Shown here: in pieces, positions 53,226-62,900 of the stretch
Position numbering within the stretch: position 1 is the first letter of the stretch
Layout of the letters: each line of letters begins with the position of its first letter
Source: Neisseria animalis
GTDB taxonomy: Bacteria > Pseudomonadota > Gammaproteobacteria > Burkholderiales > Neisseriaceae
Length of the DNA: 64,000 nt
Direction of reading: 5' to 3'
Assembly: GCF_900636515.1 (NCBI RefSeq)
Contig: NZ_LR134287.1
Location: 1 to 64,000 of the forward strand
Notes under the pieces: generated by a model
What the model saw: only the letters and a program-made list of their open reading frames with translations
What the model was told of the DNA's origin: nothing
The model's database searches: none
Position numbers and translations under genes: made by a program

Positions 53226-53955
53226 GAATTTTTCCTTTTTGCGGCGCGCTATACGGCGGTCGGACAGGCAGGCTTGCCGTTCGTGCATATTATGTAACGG
53301 TTTGCCCGCGAAAAATACCGTATCGGTAAACGGCTTATGTACGGGCTGTACTGCGGATTTGCGTTATTATACTCCCGATTCCGGAAACTGCTGCCCGCTG
53401 TGTTTCCGTACCGTTATCGGTGGTGCGGTGTGTGGCGCGTGCCAGAAAAAACCTCCGCCGTTTGAACGGATGTGGGCATCAATCTGCTATAGGCCGCCCA
53501 TCAGCAGCGTCATACATGAATGGAAGCATCTGGGAAAGCCGGGTTTGGGCGTGGTGTTGGCCAACATCATGCTGCACCGCGCGCCCGACTGGCTGGATAA
53601 CGAGCAGTTCGATGCCGTATTGGCCGTACCGTTGAGTCGCGAGCGTCGGCTGTTTCGCGGCTTCAACCAAAGCGAAGAATTGGCGCAACGGCTTTGCCGG
53701 CATTACGGCTGGACGCTGCTGCCGCGCCACACCGTTTCCCGTGCCGACACGCCGCCGCAAAGTACGTTGAAAAGTACCGAACGTCTGCGAAACGTCCGCA
53801 ATATTTTCCAAATACAGAAGCCGCTGCCGGATAATTGTAATCTTTTGTTAATTGATGATGTGTTTACCACAGGCGCAACGCTGTCCGAATTGGCGCAGAT
53901 ATTGAAAAAATCAGGCGCGCGGCGGATTTGTTGCTGGACATTGGCGCGTGCGTAA
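53224..53955 (+). CDS. comF: ComF-family phosphoribosyltransferase-like competence protein
   Basis: A 243-residue protein of the ComF family, which takes part in natural transformation. The N-terminal half has zinc-finger-like cysteine pairs ([32 protein letters not shown]). The C-terminal phosphoribosyltransferase-like domain has [12 protein letters not shown], then [18 protein letters not shown] near 207-224, the PRPP-binding loop. In firmicutes ComF helps DNA entry; in Neisseria, competence fits the abundant uptake sequences here. Its ATG overlaps the bioH start on the other strand, so the promoters are within each other's coding regions or very compact. Confidence 0.88.
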   Translation: MNFSFLRRAIRRSDRQACRSCILCNGLPAKNTVSVNGLCTGCTADLRYYTPDSGNCCPLCFRTVIGGAVCGACQKKPPPFERMWASICYRPPISSVIHEWKHLGKPGLGVVLANIMLHRAPDWLDNEQFDAVLAVPLSRERRLFRGFNQSEELAQRLCRHYGWTLLPRHTVSRADTPPQSTLKSTERLRNVRNIFQIQKPLPDNCNLLLIDDVFTTGATLSELAQILKKSGARRICCWTLARA

Positions 53956-54031
53956 ATGAAAAATTAAGCCAATTTTTTGACATCCTCCGCCTGCTGTGGC
54001 ATTGTTCCGCCTTGATAAGTGATTGTTTTAT

Positions 54032-54496
54032 ATGTTTACTGTCGTTTTATACCAACCTGAAATTCCGCCGAATACCGGCAACATTATCCGCCTCTGCGCC
54101 AATACCGGCGCGGATTTGCACTTGGTAAAGCCGCTCGGATTTCCTTTGGATTCCGCCAAAATGAAGCGCGCCGGTTTGGATTATCACGAGTTTGCAAAAC
54201 TGACGGTACACGAGAATTTTGAAGACTGCTTGAAAGCCTTGGCAGGCCGCCGTATTTTCGCGCTGACCACCAAAGGCACTACCCGCCCCGATCAGGCGGC
54301 ATTCCGCCCGGGCGATGTTTTTTTGTTCGGCCCCGAAACCCGCGGGCTGCCTGCAGAAATTCTCGACAGCCTGCCTGTCGGGCAGAAGCTCCGTTTGCCG
54401 ATGCTTCCCGACAGCCGCAGCATGAATTTGTCGAATACCGTTGCCGTGATGCTGTTTGAAGCGTGGCGGCAAAACGATTACCACGGCGGCATCTGA
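54032..54496 (+). CDS. trmL: tRNA (cytidine(34)-2'-O)-methyltransferase TrmL
   Basis: A 154-residue SPOUT-class RNA methyltransferase that 2'-O-methylates the wobble nucleotide of leucine tRNAs. The SpoU-type signatures are PEIPPNTGNIIRLCANTGADLHLVKPLGF near the start (shown in part), FLFGPETRGLP near 92-102 and MLPDSRSMNLSNTVAVMLFEAWRQ near the end, which forms the knotted SAM site. The start at 54032 (MFTVVLYQ) gives the standard length. It follows comF by 76 bases. Confidence 0.92.
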   Translation: MFTVVLYQPEIPPNTGNIIRLCANTGADLHLVKPLGFPLDSAKMKRAGLDYHEFAKLTVHENFEDCLKALAGRRIFALTTKGTTRPDQAAFRPGDVFLFGPETRGLPAEILDSLPVGQKLRLPMLPDSRSMNLSNTVAVMLFEAWRQNDYHGGI

Positions 54497-54589
54497 TGTT
54501 CCGCGGCTCATGCCGTCCGAACATCTTTTGCGTATCTGCCGATATAAAAGATACGCTTTTGCACGATTAACTCAAGAACGGATTTTGTT

Positions 54590-55270
54590 TTGATTTTCAA
54601 CAAAAAAAACCTTTCCGCCGCGCTGTTGGCGATGACCTTCGGCGCACTTTCCGTTACCCCCGCCTTAGCAGGCAAAACCTATAAAGTAGCGGGCAAAACC
54701 TACAAAACCATGCGAACCATGCCTGCTTCTTTCACCCAAAGCGGCAATGCTTCTTGGTACGGCCCAGTTTTCCACGGTCGTAAAACCGCCAACGGCGAGC
54801 GTTTCAACATGAACGCCATGACTGCCGCCCACCGCACCCTGCCTTTAGGCAGCACCATCAAAGTCACCAACACGCGCAATGGCAAAAGCATCATCGTACG
54901 TGTAAACGACCGCGGGCCGTTCCACGGCAACCGCGTCTTGGATTTATCCAAAGCTGCTGCTGCCAAGCTGGGTTTTCTCGGCCAAGGCACGGCACACGTT
55001 AAAATCGAGCCGGCTAACGGCGCGAAAGCCGCCCCTGCCGCAGCACCGGCCGCTATTTTTGTCGATTTGAAATCATTCGGTACAGAATACGAAGCGCGCG
55101 AATACCTGAACCAAACCGCGCAACACCTTGCCGGCGCGAACATCCGCCCGAAAATTTCGGTAGAGAAAAACAATTACGAATACACCGTCCGCATGGGGCC
55201 GTTCAACAATCAGGAGCGTGCCGACGAAGCGAAAACCCATGCCCGCACCATGCCTCAAGTGGCCATTTGA
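54590..55270 (+). CDS. rlpA: RlpA-like septal ring lytic transglycosylase with SPOR domain
   Basis: A 226-residue secreted protein. It starts at TTG 54590, giving a signal peptide (about residues 1-27, ending TPALA) with no lipobox Cys, so it is periplasmic and not a lipoprotein like Escherichia coli RlpA. The double-psi beta-barrel domain (about 45-140) contains [38 protein letters not shown] and [18 protein letters not shown] with the presumed catalytic Asp and His. A C-terminal SPOR-like segment (about 158-226) should bind denuded peptidoglycan at the division septum. If the TTG start is wrong the next in-frame ATG would destroy the signal. Confidence 0.85.
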   Translation: MIFNKKNLSAALLAMTFGALSVTPALAGKTYKVAGKTYKTMRTMPASFTQSGNASWYGPVFHGRKTANGERFNMNAMTAAHRTLPLGSTIKVTNTRNGKSIIVRVNDRGPFHGNRVLDLSKAAAAKLGFLGQGTAHVKIEPANGAKAAPAAAPAAIFVDLKSFGTEYEAREYLNQTAQHLAGANIRPKISVEKNNYEYTVRMGPFNNQERADEAKTHARTMPQVAI

Positions 55271-55280
55271 TGCATGGCTG

Positions 55281-55324
55281 AAAATACAGACGGCCTGTTC
55301 CCCCAAACAGGCCGTCTGTATTTT
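55281..55324. terminator. DUS-pair terminator after rlpA-like gene
   Basis: AAAATACAGACGGCCTGTT and AACAGGCCGTCTGTATTTT are a perfect 19-bp inverted repeat around 6 bases, 10 bases after the stop codon. The uptake core here is GCCGTCTGTA. Confidence 0.85.
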
Positions 55325-55430
55325 ATAGTCATTTAAAATAAGAATGATACAGCGTTGCTTTGCCTTGCCGTACTATGTGTACTGTCTGCGGCTTCGCTGC
55401 CTTGTCTCATTCTTATTTTATTCGACTATA
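55324..55430 (-). repeat. Correia-like miniature element, copy f
   Basis: 107 bp, the exact reverse complement of copy a by eye. It abuts the preceding terminator and lies upstream of the ruvA promoter. Confidence 0.85.
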
Positions 55431-55449
55431 TAAGAACACGGAACAGCGT

Positions 55450-55478
55450 TTGGTTTTTCCGCTGTTCTGCTATACAAT
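55450..55478 (+). promoter_or_regulatory. Candidate ruvA promoter
   Basis: TTGGTT (55450-55455), 17 bases, TACAAT (55473-55478), matching the gltX promoter layout. It lies 20 bases downstream of Correia-like copy f. Confidence 0.5.
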
Positions 55479-55481
55479 ATA

Positions 55482-55532
55482 TGCCGTCTGCAAATAAAAG
55501 GCCGCCGCACGCCGTTTGCAGACGGCTTTTTT
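55482..55532 (+). promoter_or_regulatory. DUS hairpin with T-run in the ruvA leader
   Basis: GCCGTCTGCAAA and TTTGCAGACGGC flank a 23-base loop and are followed by T6, between the candidate promoter and the ruvA start codon. If the promoter call is right it would act as an attenuator; otherwise it terminates upstream transcripts. Confidence 0.55.
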
Positions 55533-55550
55533 CATCTTCTAGGAAGCTCC

Positions 55551-56135
55551 ATGATTAGCAGACTGACCGGCAAACTTATCGAAAAAACACCGCCGCAAAT
55601 CGTGATTGATGTCGGCGGTGTCGGCTATGAAGTCGATGTTTCCATGCAAACTTTCTACAGTCTGCCGCCGCTGAATGAAACCGTACAACTCTACACCCAA
55701 CTGGTTGTGCGCGAAGATGCCCACCTGCTGTTCGGTTTCGCTTCCGCCGCCGAACGCGCCACCTTCCGCCAACTGGTGAAAGTCAGCGGTATCGGTGCTA
55801 AAACCGCATTAGGCATTTTATCGGCCATGAGTGCGGACGAGCTGGCGCAAGCTGTTGCCGAGGAAGACATCAAACGCCTTTCCTCCGCGCCCGGTATCGG
55901 CAAAAAAACCGCCGAGCGCATGGTATTGGAGCTGCGCGGCAAACTGGTTGCCCAAACTGTTACAGACGGCCTGTTTGCCACATCGCAAGAAGCCGACGAA
56001 ACTGCCGACATTCTCAGCACGCTGCTTGCTTTGGGCTACAACGAGCGCGAAGCCAAAGCCGCCGTCAAAGGCATTCCCAAAGGTACGGATGTCGGCGAAG
56101 GGGTAAGATTGGCATTGAAAAACCTGCTGAAATAG
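55551..56135 (+). CDS. ruvA: Holliday junction branch migration protein RuvA
   Basis: A 194-residue DNA-binding subunit of the RuvAB branch-migration motor. Domain I is the N-terminal OB-fold ([30 protein letters not shown]). Domain II has two helix-hairpin-helix motifs ([16 protein letters not shown] and [16 protein letters not shown]). Domain III is the C-terminal three-helix bundle ending near residue 190 that contacts RuvB ([13 protein letters not shown]). Length is normal. The start follows AGGAAGCTCC. ruvB is not in the window. Confidence 0.96.
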   Translation: MISRLTGKLIEKTPPQIVIDVGGVGYEVDVSMQTFYSLPPLNETVQLYTQLVVREDAHLLFGFASAAERATFRQLVKVSGIGAKTALGILSAMSADELAQAVAEEDIKRLSSAPGIGKKTAERMVLELRGKLVAQTVTDGLFATSQEADETADILSTLLALGYNEREAKAAVKGIPKGTDVGEGVRLALKNLLK

Positions 56136-56232
56136 CACAAGCAATATCTTACTGCCCATATTGCTTGCCGTACACTCCACAAAATAGCCGCATGGCTTGC
56201 GGAGATCTGTTCTCTTACCGCCATCAAGCAAA

Positions 56233-56280
56233 CAAAAAAAGGCCGTCTGCAAAATCGGAATTTGCAGACGGCCTTTTTAA
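56233..56280. terminator. Bidirectional DUS-pair terminator, ruvA/sstT
   Basis: AAAAAAAGGCCGTCTGCAAA and TTTGCAGACGGCCTTTTT between two converging genes, with A7 and T5 on the two sides. Confidence 0.85.
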
Positions 56281-56292
56281 ATAATTACGACA

Positions 56293-57516
56293 TCAGTTGT
56301 TGCGCGCTCTGCCCATATCGGCAGCAGCGGTAAACAACACATCGGTAGAAGAGTTCAACGCAGTTTCCGCAGAATCCTGAATCACGCCGATGATGAAGCC
56401 CACGGCAACCACCTGCATGGAAATATCGTCGGAAATACCGAACAGGCTGCACGCCATCGGAATCAGCAAGAGCGAACCGCCTGCCACGCCGGATGCACCG
56501 CACGCGCCGACGGTAGCAACCAAGCTCAACAATAACGCTGTCAGGAAATCAACTTGAATACCCAAAGTATGGGCTGCCGCAAGTGTCAGGACATTGATGG
56601 TAATCGCCGCACCCGCCATATTGATGGTCGCACCAATCGGAATGGAGATGGAATAGGTATCTTCATGCAGGTTCAGCTTTTTCGCCAAAGCCATATTTAC
56701 CGGAATATTGGCAGCGGAAGAACGGGTAAAAAAGGCAGTTACGCCGCTTTCGCGCAAACACATCAAAGTCAACGGATAAGGATTGCGCCGGATTTGCGTC
56801 CACACAATCAGCGGATTGACCACCAAGGCGATAAACAGCATACAGCCGAGCAATACCGCCAACAGCTTGGCATAACTTCCCAACGCATCAAAACCGGTTT
56901 CCGCAATAGTGGAGGCCACCAAGCCAAAAATACCGATGGGCGCGAATTTGATGACCCATTTGACAATCGTCGAAACGGTATCGGCCAAGTCCGCCACAAC
57001 CTGACGGGTAGTGTCCGAACTGTGGTAGCGCAACGCCGCGCCCAATATCAACGCCCAAGCCAAGATACCGATATAGTTGGCATCGGCAATCGCGCCGATC
57101 GGATTGGATACCAGCTTCAGCAGCAGGGATTTCAATACTTCGACAATACCGGAAGGCGGCGTGGTCGAAACATCGCCGGCATTGGCCAAAATCACATGGG
57201 TCGGGAACGCCATGCTGGCCACTACCGCAGTCAGCGCGGCAGCAAACGTACCGATAATATACAGCAGCAGAATCGGTTTGATGTGTGCCTCATTGCCTTT
57301 TTGGTGTTGGACAACCGCCGCCAACACCAGCACAAATACCAAAATCGGCGCAACGGCCTTCAGCGCGCCGACAAACAGACTGCCGAGCAAACCGACGGCA
57401 AGGCCGGCATTCGGCGCAACCCAACCGATTAAGATACCGAGTATCAACCCGATGAAGATTTGCTTGACCAAGCTGACGCGGTTCACCGCCGACAGCAGAG
57501 GATTGGTGGTTGTCAT
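56293..57516 (-). CDS. sstT: Sodium:serine/threonine symporter SstT
   Basis: A 407-residue inner-membrane symporter of the dicarboxylate/amino acid:cation (DAACS) family. About eight helices and two re-entrant loops are expected. Family landmarks are [20 protein letters not shown] near 263-282, then [24 protein letters not shown], and [16 protein letters not shown] with [21 protein letters not shown] at the C-terminus. This last segment and the length separate SstT from the longer glutamate carriers GltP. It imports serine and threonine. It is transcribed alone. Confidence 0.93.
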   Translation of the reverse strand: MTTTNPLLSAVNRVSLVKQIFIGLILGILIGWVAPNAGLAVGLLGSLFVGALKAVAPILVFVLVLAAVVQHQKGNEAHIKPILLLYIIGTFAAALTAVVASMAFPTHVILANAGDVSTTPPSGIVEVLKSLLLKLVSNPIGAIADANYIGILAWALILGAALRYHSSDTTRQVVADLADTVSTIVKWVIKFAPIGIFGLVASTIAETGFDALGSYAKLLAVLLGCMLFIALVVNPLIVWTQIRRNPYPLTLMCLRESGVTAFFTRSSAANIPVNMALAKKLNLHEDTYSISIPIGATINMAGAAITINVLTLAAAHTLGIQVDFLTALLLSLVATVGACGASGVAGGSLLLIPMACSLFGISDDISMQVVAVGFIIGVIQDSAETALNSSTDVLFTAAADMGRARNN

Positions 57517-57748
57517 GCTCCTAATCCTTTAAAAAGTGTTAAGAATGGATAATATTCTAAAATAAAACCGTTTTATTTTGTGGAGATTTTCATCTTTATT
57601 CCGAGCAAATAAAACAATATTTCAAAAATAATTGCCAATTTAAAATATTATTCCTCAAAACTGCCACACACCAAACAATCTTCCGAAAGCATTGTTCCGC
57701 ACACAGCCGCCCCGTTTCAGATATTGTCAACGATTCGGGCGTTTCCGT
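57517..57748. other. Upstream region of sstT and left part of tamA leader
   Basis: About 230 bases between divergent genes, AT-rich close to sstT (TATTCTAAAATAAAACCG). Likely holds the sstT promoter. No gene or RNA was recognised. Confidence 0.4.
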
Positions 57749-57863
57749 CTGCAGAGGCCGTCTGCAAAACCATATAACCGCACCGGCCTCCGCATTGCAT
57801 CATTGCGACCGCAACGCCGCGCAACCGTTCGGCACAACGGCATTTTGCAGACGGCCTCTGCAG
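57749..57863. repeat. Inverted repeat with extended DUS arms upstream of tamA
   Basis: 21-bp perfect arms beginning CTGCAGAGGCCGTCTGCAAA at 57749 and ending at 57863, separated by 73 bases. Longer than usual DUS arms, and located 71 bases upstream of the tamA start codon. Confidence 0.65.
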
Positions 57864-57934
57864 GCATCAACGCTATTCCACAACCCGCCGCAAATCATGT
57901 AAAATCAAATTTTGCGTATTTCCAACGAACTGCC

Positions 57935-59779
57935 ATGAACAAACTGACTCCGCCAGTACTGCTCACCTCGCTTTCGCTTGCCTGTATGCAGGCATTTGCC
58001 GCCGATGCGTTTGAGCCGCGCGCGGAGGATTACGAGCCCGTACCCGAATCCGAACTGGCAGCTCCGCCCTCGACCAACACGCAAACCGTCAAACTCGATC
58101 CCAAATATCCGGTAGAAATCCGCACCGACAACAGCGAAATCAAAGCCATGCTGGAAGAACACCTGCCGCTGATTACCCAGCAGCAGGAAGAAGAGCTGGA
58201 TAAAGAGCAAGTCGGCTTTCTGGCAGAAGAAACCCCCGACAACGTCAAAACCATTCTACAAACCAAAGGCTATTTCAACAGCCGTACCGAAATCAGCGAC
58301 CGCGGCAGCAGCTACCGTGTGGACGTTACCCCCGGGCCGCGCACCAAAGTCGATAACGTCAGCGTTGCGCTGCTTGGCGACATCCTTGCCGGCGACGACT
58401 TGGCAGACTACTACAAAAACGCCATGGGAAGCTGGCAGCAGCCTGTCGGCGGCTATTTCGACCAAGACGGCTGGAGCAGCAGCAAAACCTCCGTATTGAG
58501 CGCAGTAACCCGCAAAAAATACCCGCTGGCCAAGCTGACCCGCTCACAAGCCACCATCGACCCGAACAACCAAACGGCAGACTTAAACGTCGTTGTCGAA
58601 AGCGACCGCCCGATTTACTTCGGCGACTTCAAAATCAGCGGCACACGCCGCTATCCCGAAAGCGTTGTCAAAGGTTTGGCGAAATTCAAACCGGGCGCAC
58701 CTTACGACTTGGATATGCTGCTCGACTTCCAGCAGGCATTGGAACAAAACGGCCACTACTCCGGCGCAGTCGTCCAAGCGGATTTCGACAATATCGAAGA
58801 CGACCGCGTACCGGTCAAAGTCGATGTTACCGAAATGAAACGCCACAAACTCGAAACCGGTATCCGCTACGACTCCGAATACGGCTTGGGCGGACGCATC
58901 GGCTACGACTATTACAACCTGTTCGACAAAGGCTACATCGGCTCGATAGTGTGGGACATGGACAAATACGAAACCACGCTTGCCGCCGGCATCAGCCAGC
59001 CGCGCAACAACCGCGGCAACTACTGGACCAGCAACATCGCCTACAACCGCTCAACCACGCAAAACCTTGAAAAACGCGCCCTTTCCAGCGGCATCTGGTA
59101 TGTCCGCGAACGCAACGGCATCGATGCGCGGCTGGGCATGGAATTTCTGATTGAAGACCGCAAAGTTCCCGATACCGATTACGACTTGGGACGCAGCCAC
59201 GCCACCATGCTGACCGCTTCATGGAAACGCCAAAACATCGATACCACCCTGCGCCCTGAAAACGGCTATTATTTGGACGGTAAAATCGGTGCAACCCTCG
59301 GCAAAATACTGTCGTCCACCACCATCGCGCGCGCATACGGCGGAGCAGGCTACTTCTACACCCCCGAAAACAAAAAAATCGGTACCTTTATCGCCCGAGG
59401 GCAAGTCGGATACGTTTACGCCAAAGACAGCGACGACACACCGTCCGGCCTGTCGTTCCGCACCGGCGGCGCATCTTCCGTACGCGGTTACGAACAGGAC
59501 AGCATCGGTCTGCGCGGGCCGGCCGGCTCGGTACTGCCCGAACGCGCCCTTGCCGTTGCCAGCTTCGAGTATCAATATCCGATGACCAAAAACCTGTCTG
59601 CCGCCGTGTTTCACGATATGGGGGATGTCGCACATTCCTTCAAAGACATGACCCTGCAACACGGCACCGGCTTGGGCTTGCGCTGGTTCAGTCCGGTTGC
59701 CCCGTTTGCCTTCGACATCGCCTACGGACACCAAGATAAAAAAATCCGCTGGCACATCAGCTTGGGCACACGCTTTTAA
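57935..59779 (+). CDS. tamA: Outer-membrane translocation and assembly protein TamA
   Basis: A 614-residue Omp85-family protein of the outer membrane. A signal peptide (about residues 1-22, ending QAFAA) is followed by three POTRA-like domains (roughly 60-290, with AILQTKGYFNSRTEI-like TILQTKGYFNSRTEI and IYFGDFKISGTRRYPESVV). A 16-strand-type beta-barrel then ends in WHISLGTRF with a terminal Phe, as outer-membrane proteins require. The barrel contains SFRTGGASSVRGYEQDSIG, the conserved RGY motif. Immediately upstream of tamB, its partner. The start at 57935 (MNKLTPPV) gives the signal peptide; the 81-codon extension to 57692 is unlikely. BamA is excluded by having only three POTRA domains. 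Confidence 0.92.
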   Translation: MNKLTPPVLLTSLSLACMQAFAADAFEPRAEDYEPVPESELAAPPSTNTQTVKLDPKYPVEIRTDNSEIKAMLEEHLPLITQQQEEELDKEQVGFLAEETPDNVKTILQTKGYFNSRTEISDRGSSYRVDVTPGPRTKVDNVSVALLGDILAGDDLADYYKNAMGSWQQPVGGYFDQDGWSSSKTSVLSAVTRKKYPLAKLTRSQATIDPNNQTADLNVVVESDRPIYFGDFKISGTRRYPESVVKGLAKFKPGAPYDLDMLLDFQQALEQNGHYSGAVVQADFDNIEDDRVPVKVDVTEMKRHKLETGIRYDSEYGLGGRIGYDYYNLFDKGYIGSIVWDMDKYETTLAAGISQPRNNRGNYWTSNIAYNRSTTQNLEKRALSSGIWYVRERNGIDARLGMEFLIEDRKVPDTDYDLGRSHATMLTASWKRQNIDTTLRPENGYYLDGKIGATLGKILSSTTIARAYGGAGYFYTPENKKIGTFIARGQVGYVYAKDSDDTPSGLSFRTGGASSVRGYEQDSIGLRGPAGSVLPERALAVASFEYQYPMTKNLSAAVFHDMGDVAHSFKDMTLQHGTGLGLRWFSPVAPFAFDIAYGHQDKKIRWHISLGTRF

Positions 59780-59780
59780 A

Positions 59781-59820
59781 ATGCAGACGGCATAAACATC
59801 ATTCAGGCCGTCTGCAAAAT
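59781..59820 (+). terminator. DUS-pair hairpin between tamA and tamB
   Basis: ATGCAGACGGC and GCCGTCTGCAAAAT are inverted around about 15 bases, directly after the tamA stop codon, without a T-run. A third DUS follows at about 59882. Might reduce tamB expression relative to tamA. Confidence 0.5.
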
Positions 59821-59941
59821 AAAAATACCGCAAGATGCCGATTAAAATCAGCCTGTTAGCCACACAACCGGCTATGCTGCCATTTTGCAGACGGCCTGTT
59901 CCGCCAACAGAAACACAATATTACGATTTGCACCCGATACC

Positions 59942-62900
59942 ATGACCGCCACACCCGACACACCAAACGCCAAGCCGTCTGCAAACGGGCGCAAAGCCCC
60001 ACCGCACCAAGGCAAGCCCGCCGCCCCCAAACGCCGCCGCCCGCTGCGCGCCTTGGCATGGCTGCTGCTCTGCCTGTCGGCGGTGCTGATTGGCATTGTC
60101 GGCTGGCTCGCCTTTACCCCGTCGGGTCTGCGTTTCGGCTTATACACCCTTCCCTCGTGGTTCGGTGTCCACATCACATCAAAATCCTTAGAAGGCACGC
60201 TGGTTAACGGTTTCCACGGCGATGACTGGCTGATTGAAACCGAAAGTGCCGACATCAAAATCAGCCGTTTCCGTTTCGGCTGGCAACCGTCCGAACTGTT
60301 CCGCCCCAGCCTGCACATTACCGAAATCACCGCAGGCGACATCGCCATCGTGACCAAACCCGTACCGCCGAAAGAAGATACGCCGCCGTCCGGCCTGCCC
60401 GACAGCATCGATTTGCCCGCGAGCGTTTATATCGACCGTTTGGAAACCGGCGCAATCAGCATCGGTAAAAACTTCGAGCAACAAACGGTTTACGCAGAAA
60501 AAATACAGACGGCATACCGATACGACCGTCAGGAACACCGCCTCGACCTGACCCTGCTCAAATCACCGTGGAGCGAATCCGCCGGTGCGGTTGTTGTCGG
60601 TCTGAACAAACCTTACACGCTCAACACCGCTATCTATACCAAAGGCGAATTGGAAGGCGAAACCGTCCACGGCACGCTACGGCTGTGGGGCAGCCTGCAA
60701 GATGTCCACACCGATATTATTTTGGACGGCGACAATATCGGCCTGTATGCCCGTTCGACCGTCCGCCCCTTCGCCGCCGCGCTGAATGAAATGCTGGGCG
60801 AAGTGCAGGCAAAAGGCTTCAACATCAACCCTTCCGCCTTCCTGCCGTCGCTGCCGAAAGCCCGCCTCAACTTCGATGCCACCGTTATACCTACCCTCAA
60901 CGGCCATACCGCGCTGGAAGGCTCGATAGACTTGGGCAACAGCGAAGCCGGTTTTGCCGACAACAACGCCATTCCCGTTCGCACCCTGCTGGGCAATTTT
61001 ACCGTGGACGACAACGGTAACATCCACATCACGGATGCCGAAATCGAACTGCTGCAAAAAGGAACAATCAACATCAGCGGCAACATCGACACCGCTGCCG
61101 ACCGCCTCGGTTTGGCACTGAACCTCAACGAAGTCGGTGCAGATGATGCCGTCGGCACGAAAATCGCAGGCCGCTTGAACGGCAGCATCAACGTGCAAGG
61201 CACAACCGCCTCGCCCGACATTACATGGAATCTCGACAGCGGATCCGCCCGCAGCACCGGCTTGCTGCAAATCGCCACCGATGCACAACACGGGCAGCAA
61301 ACCCTCCTGCTGGACCACATCAAAATCCTGCCTCAAAACGGTGGCGAATTAAGCGCGTCCGGCTTTCTCGAGCTGTTTCAAAACCAAGCCCTCAAACTCG
61401 ACATCCGCAGCCAAGCCTTCAATCCCGCACAGATTGACCCGCAACTGCCCGCCGGCAGCATCAACGGCACCATCGCCCTGACAGGCGAGCTGGCCAACCA
61501 ACGCTACGGCGGCACCATGCAGTTCACGCCCGGCACACTCAATGGCGTATCCCTCAGCGGCAGCGCGGACATACTGTATGAAAACCAACATTTCAGCCGC
61601 GCGCTGACCGACCTCAAACTCGGTACCAACGTCATCAAAACCGATGGCAGTTTCGGCAAAAAAAACGACCGCCTCAACCTCAGCATCAGCGCGCCCGACT
61701 TATCGCGCTTCGGCTTCGGCTTAAGCGGCCTGCTCAATGCCAAAGGCTACATTGCCGGCGATTTTACAGACGGCCTGAAAACCCTCGATGTCGACATAAA
61801 CGGACAGGCGCGTGCCTTCCGCCTTGCCGACACCCTCAATATCCGCACGCTGGACTTCAAATTCAAAGGCTCGCCCGACACCGACAAACAGCTTGCTGCC
61901 GAATTTAAAGGCGAACAAATCATCTTGGCCGGAGATACCCAAACCGCCATCGACACCGTTAACCTGTCCGTCAACGGCACAGGGTTGAACCACCGTATCC
62001 AAGGCGGCGGCAATATGGCCTTAGACGGTAAAAACTACCGTTTGGAAATCGATGCTTCCGGCGGTCTGAACCCGGAGCAGACCCAATGGAAAGGCACGGT
62101 CGGCACGCTCAATATCGGCGGCGCATTCAACCTCAGGCTGCAAAACCGCATCAATCTCGAAGCAGGAGCAGAACGTGTTGCCATGAGTCCCGCACAATGG
62201 GCGGTGATGGGCGGCAGCCTCAACCTGCAAAGTTTCGTATGGGACAAAAAAACCGGCATCACCAGCAAAGGCAGTGCCCACAACCTGCACATGGCGGAAC
62301 TGCACAATTTCTACACGCCGCCCGTACCGCATAATCTCGTACTCGGCGGCGATTGGGACGTGTCTTACAGCGAAAACGCGCGCGGCTATCTGAATGTCTC
62401 CCGTCAGGGCGGAGACGTTCTGCTGCCCGACAGCAACCAGCCGCTCGGTTTGAGTGCGCTGATGCTCAATACCCGTTTCCAAAACGGCCGTATCGATGCG
62501 CGCCTGAACGGTAACACCCGCTTCGGCAAAGCCGACGCCGCCATCGGCATTGCCCAGCAATTTGGCAGTAACATTGCCGCCGCGCCGCTCAGCGGCAAAA
62601 TCAATCTGGATATTCCCGACTTAACCCCATTCCGCACCTTCCTGCCTAACAGCGCCAAAAACCTGAGCGGCAGCTTTCGCGGCAGCGCGGATCTCGGAGG
62701 GCGGGTCTCCTCCCCTACCGTCAACAGCACGCTGGCGGGCAACACCAATTTCGGCACCCTCAACGGTAACGTCAACATCGGTACAAGCAGCAACTTTGCC
62801 GACGCACCGTTGTCAGGCCGTCTGCATATTAATGTTGCCGAATTGGAAACCTTCCGCAGCTTCCTGCCCGTCGGCCAAACTGTCAAAGGCAACCTGAATG

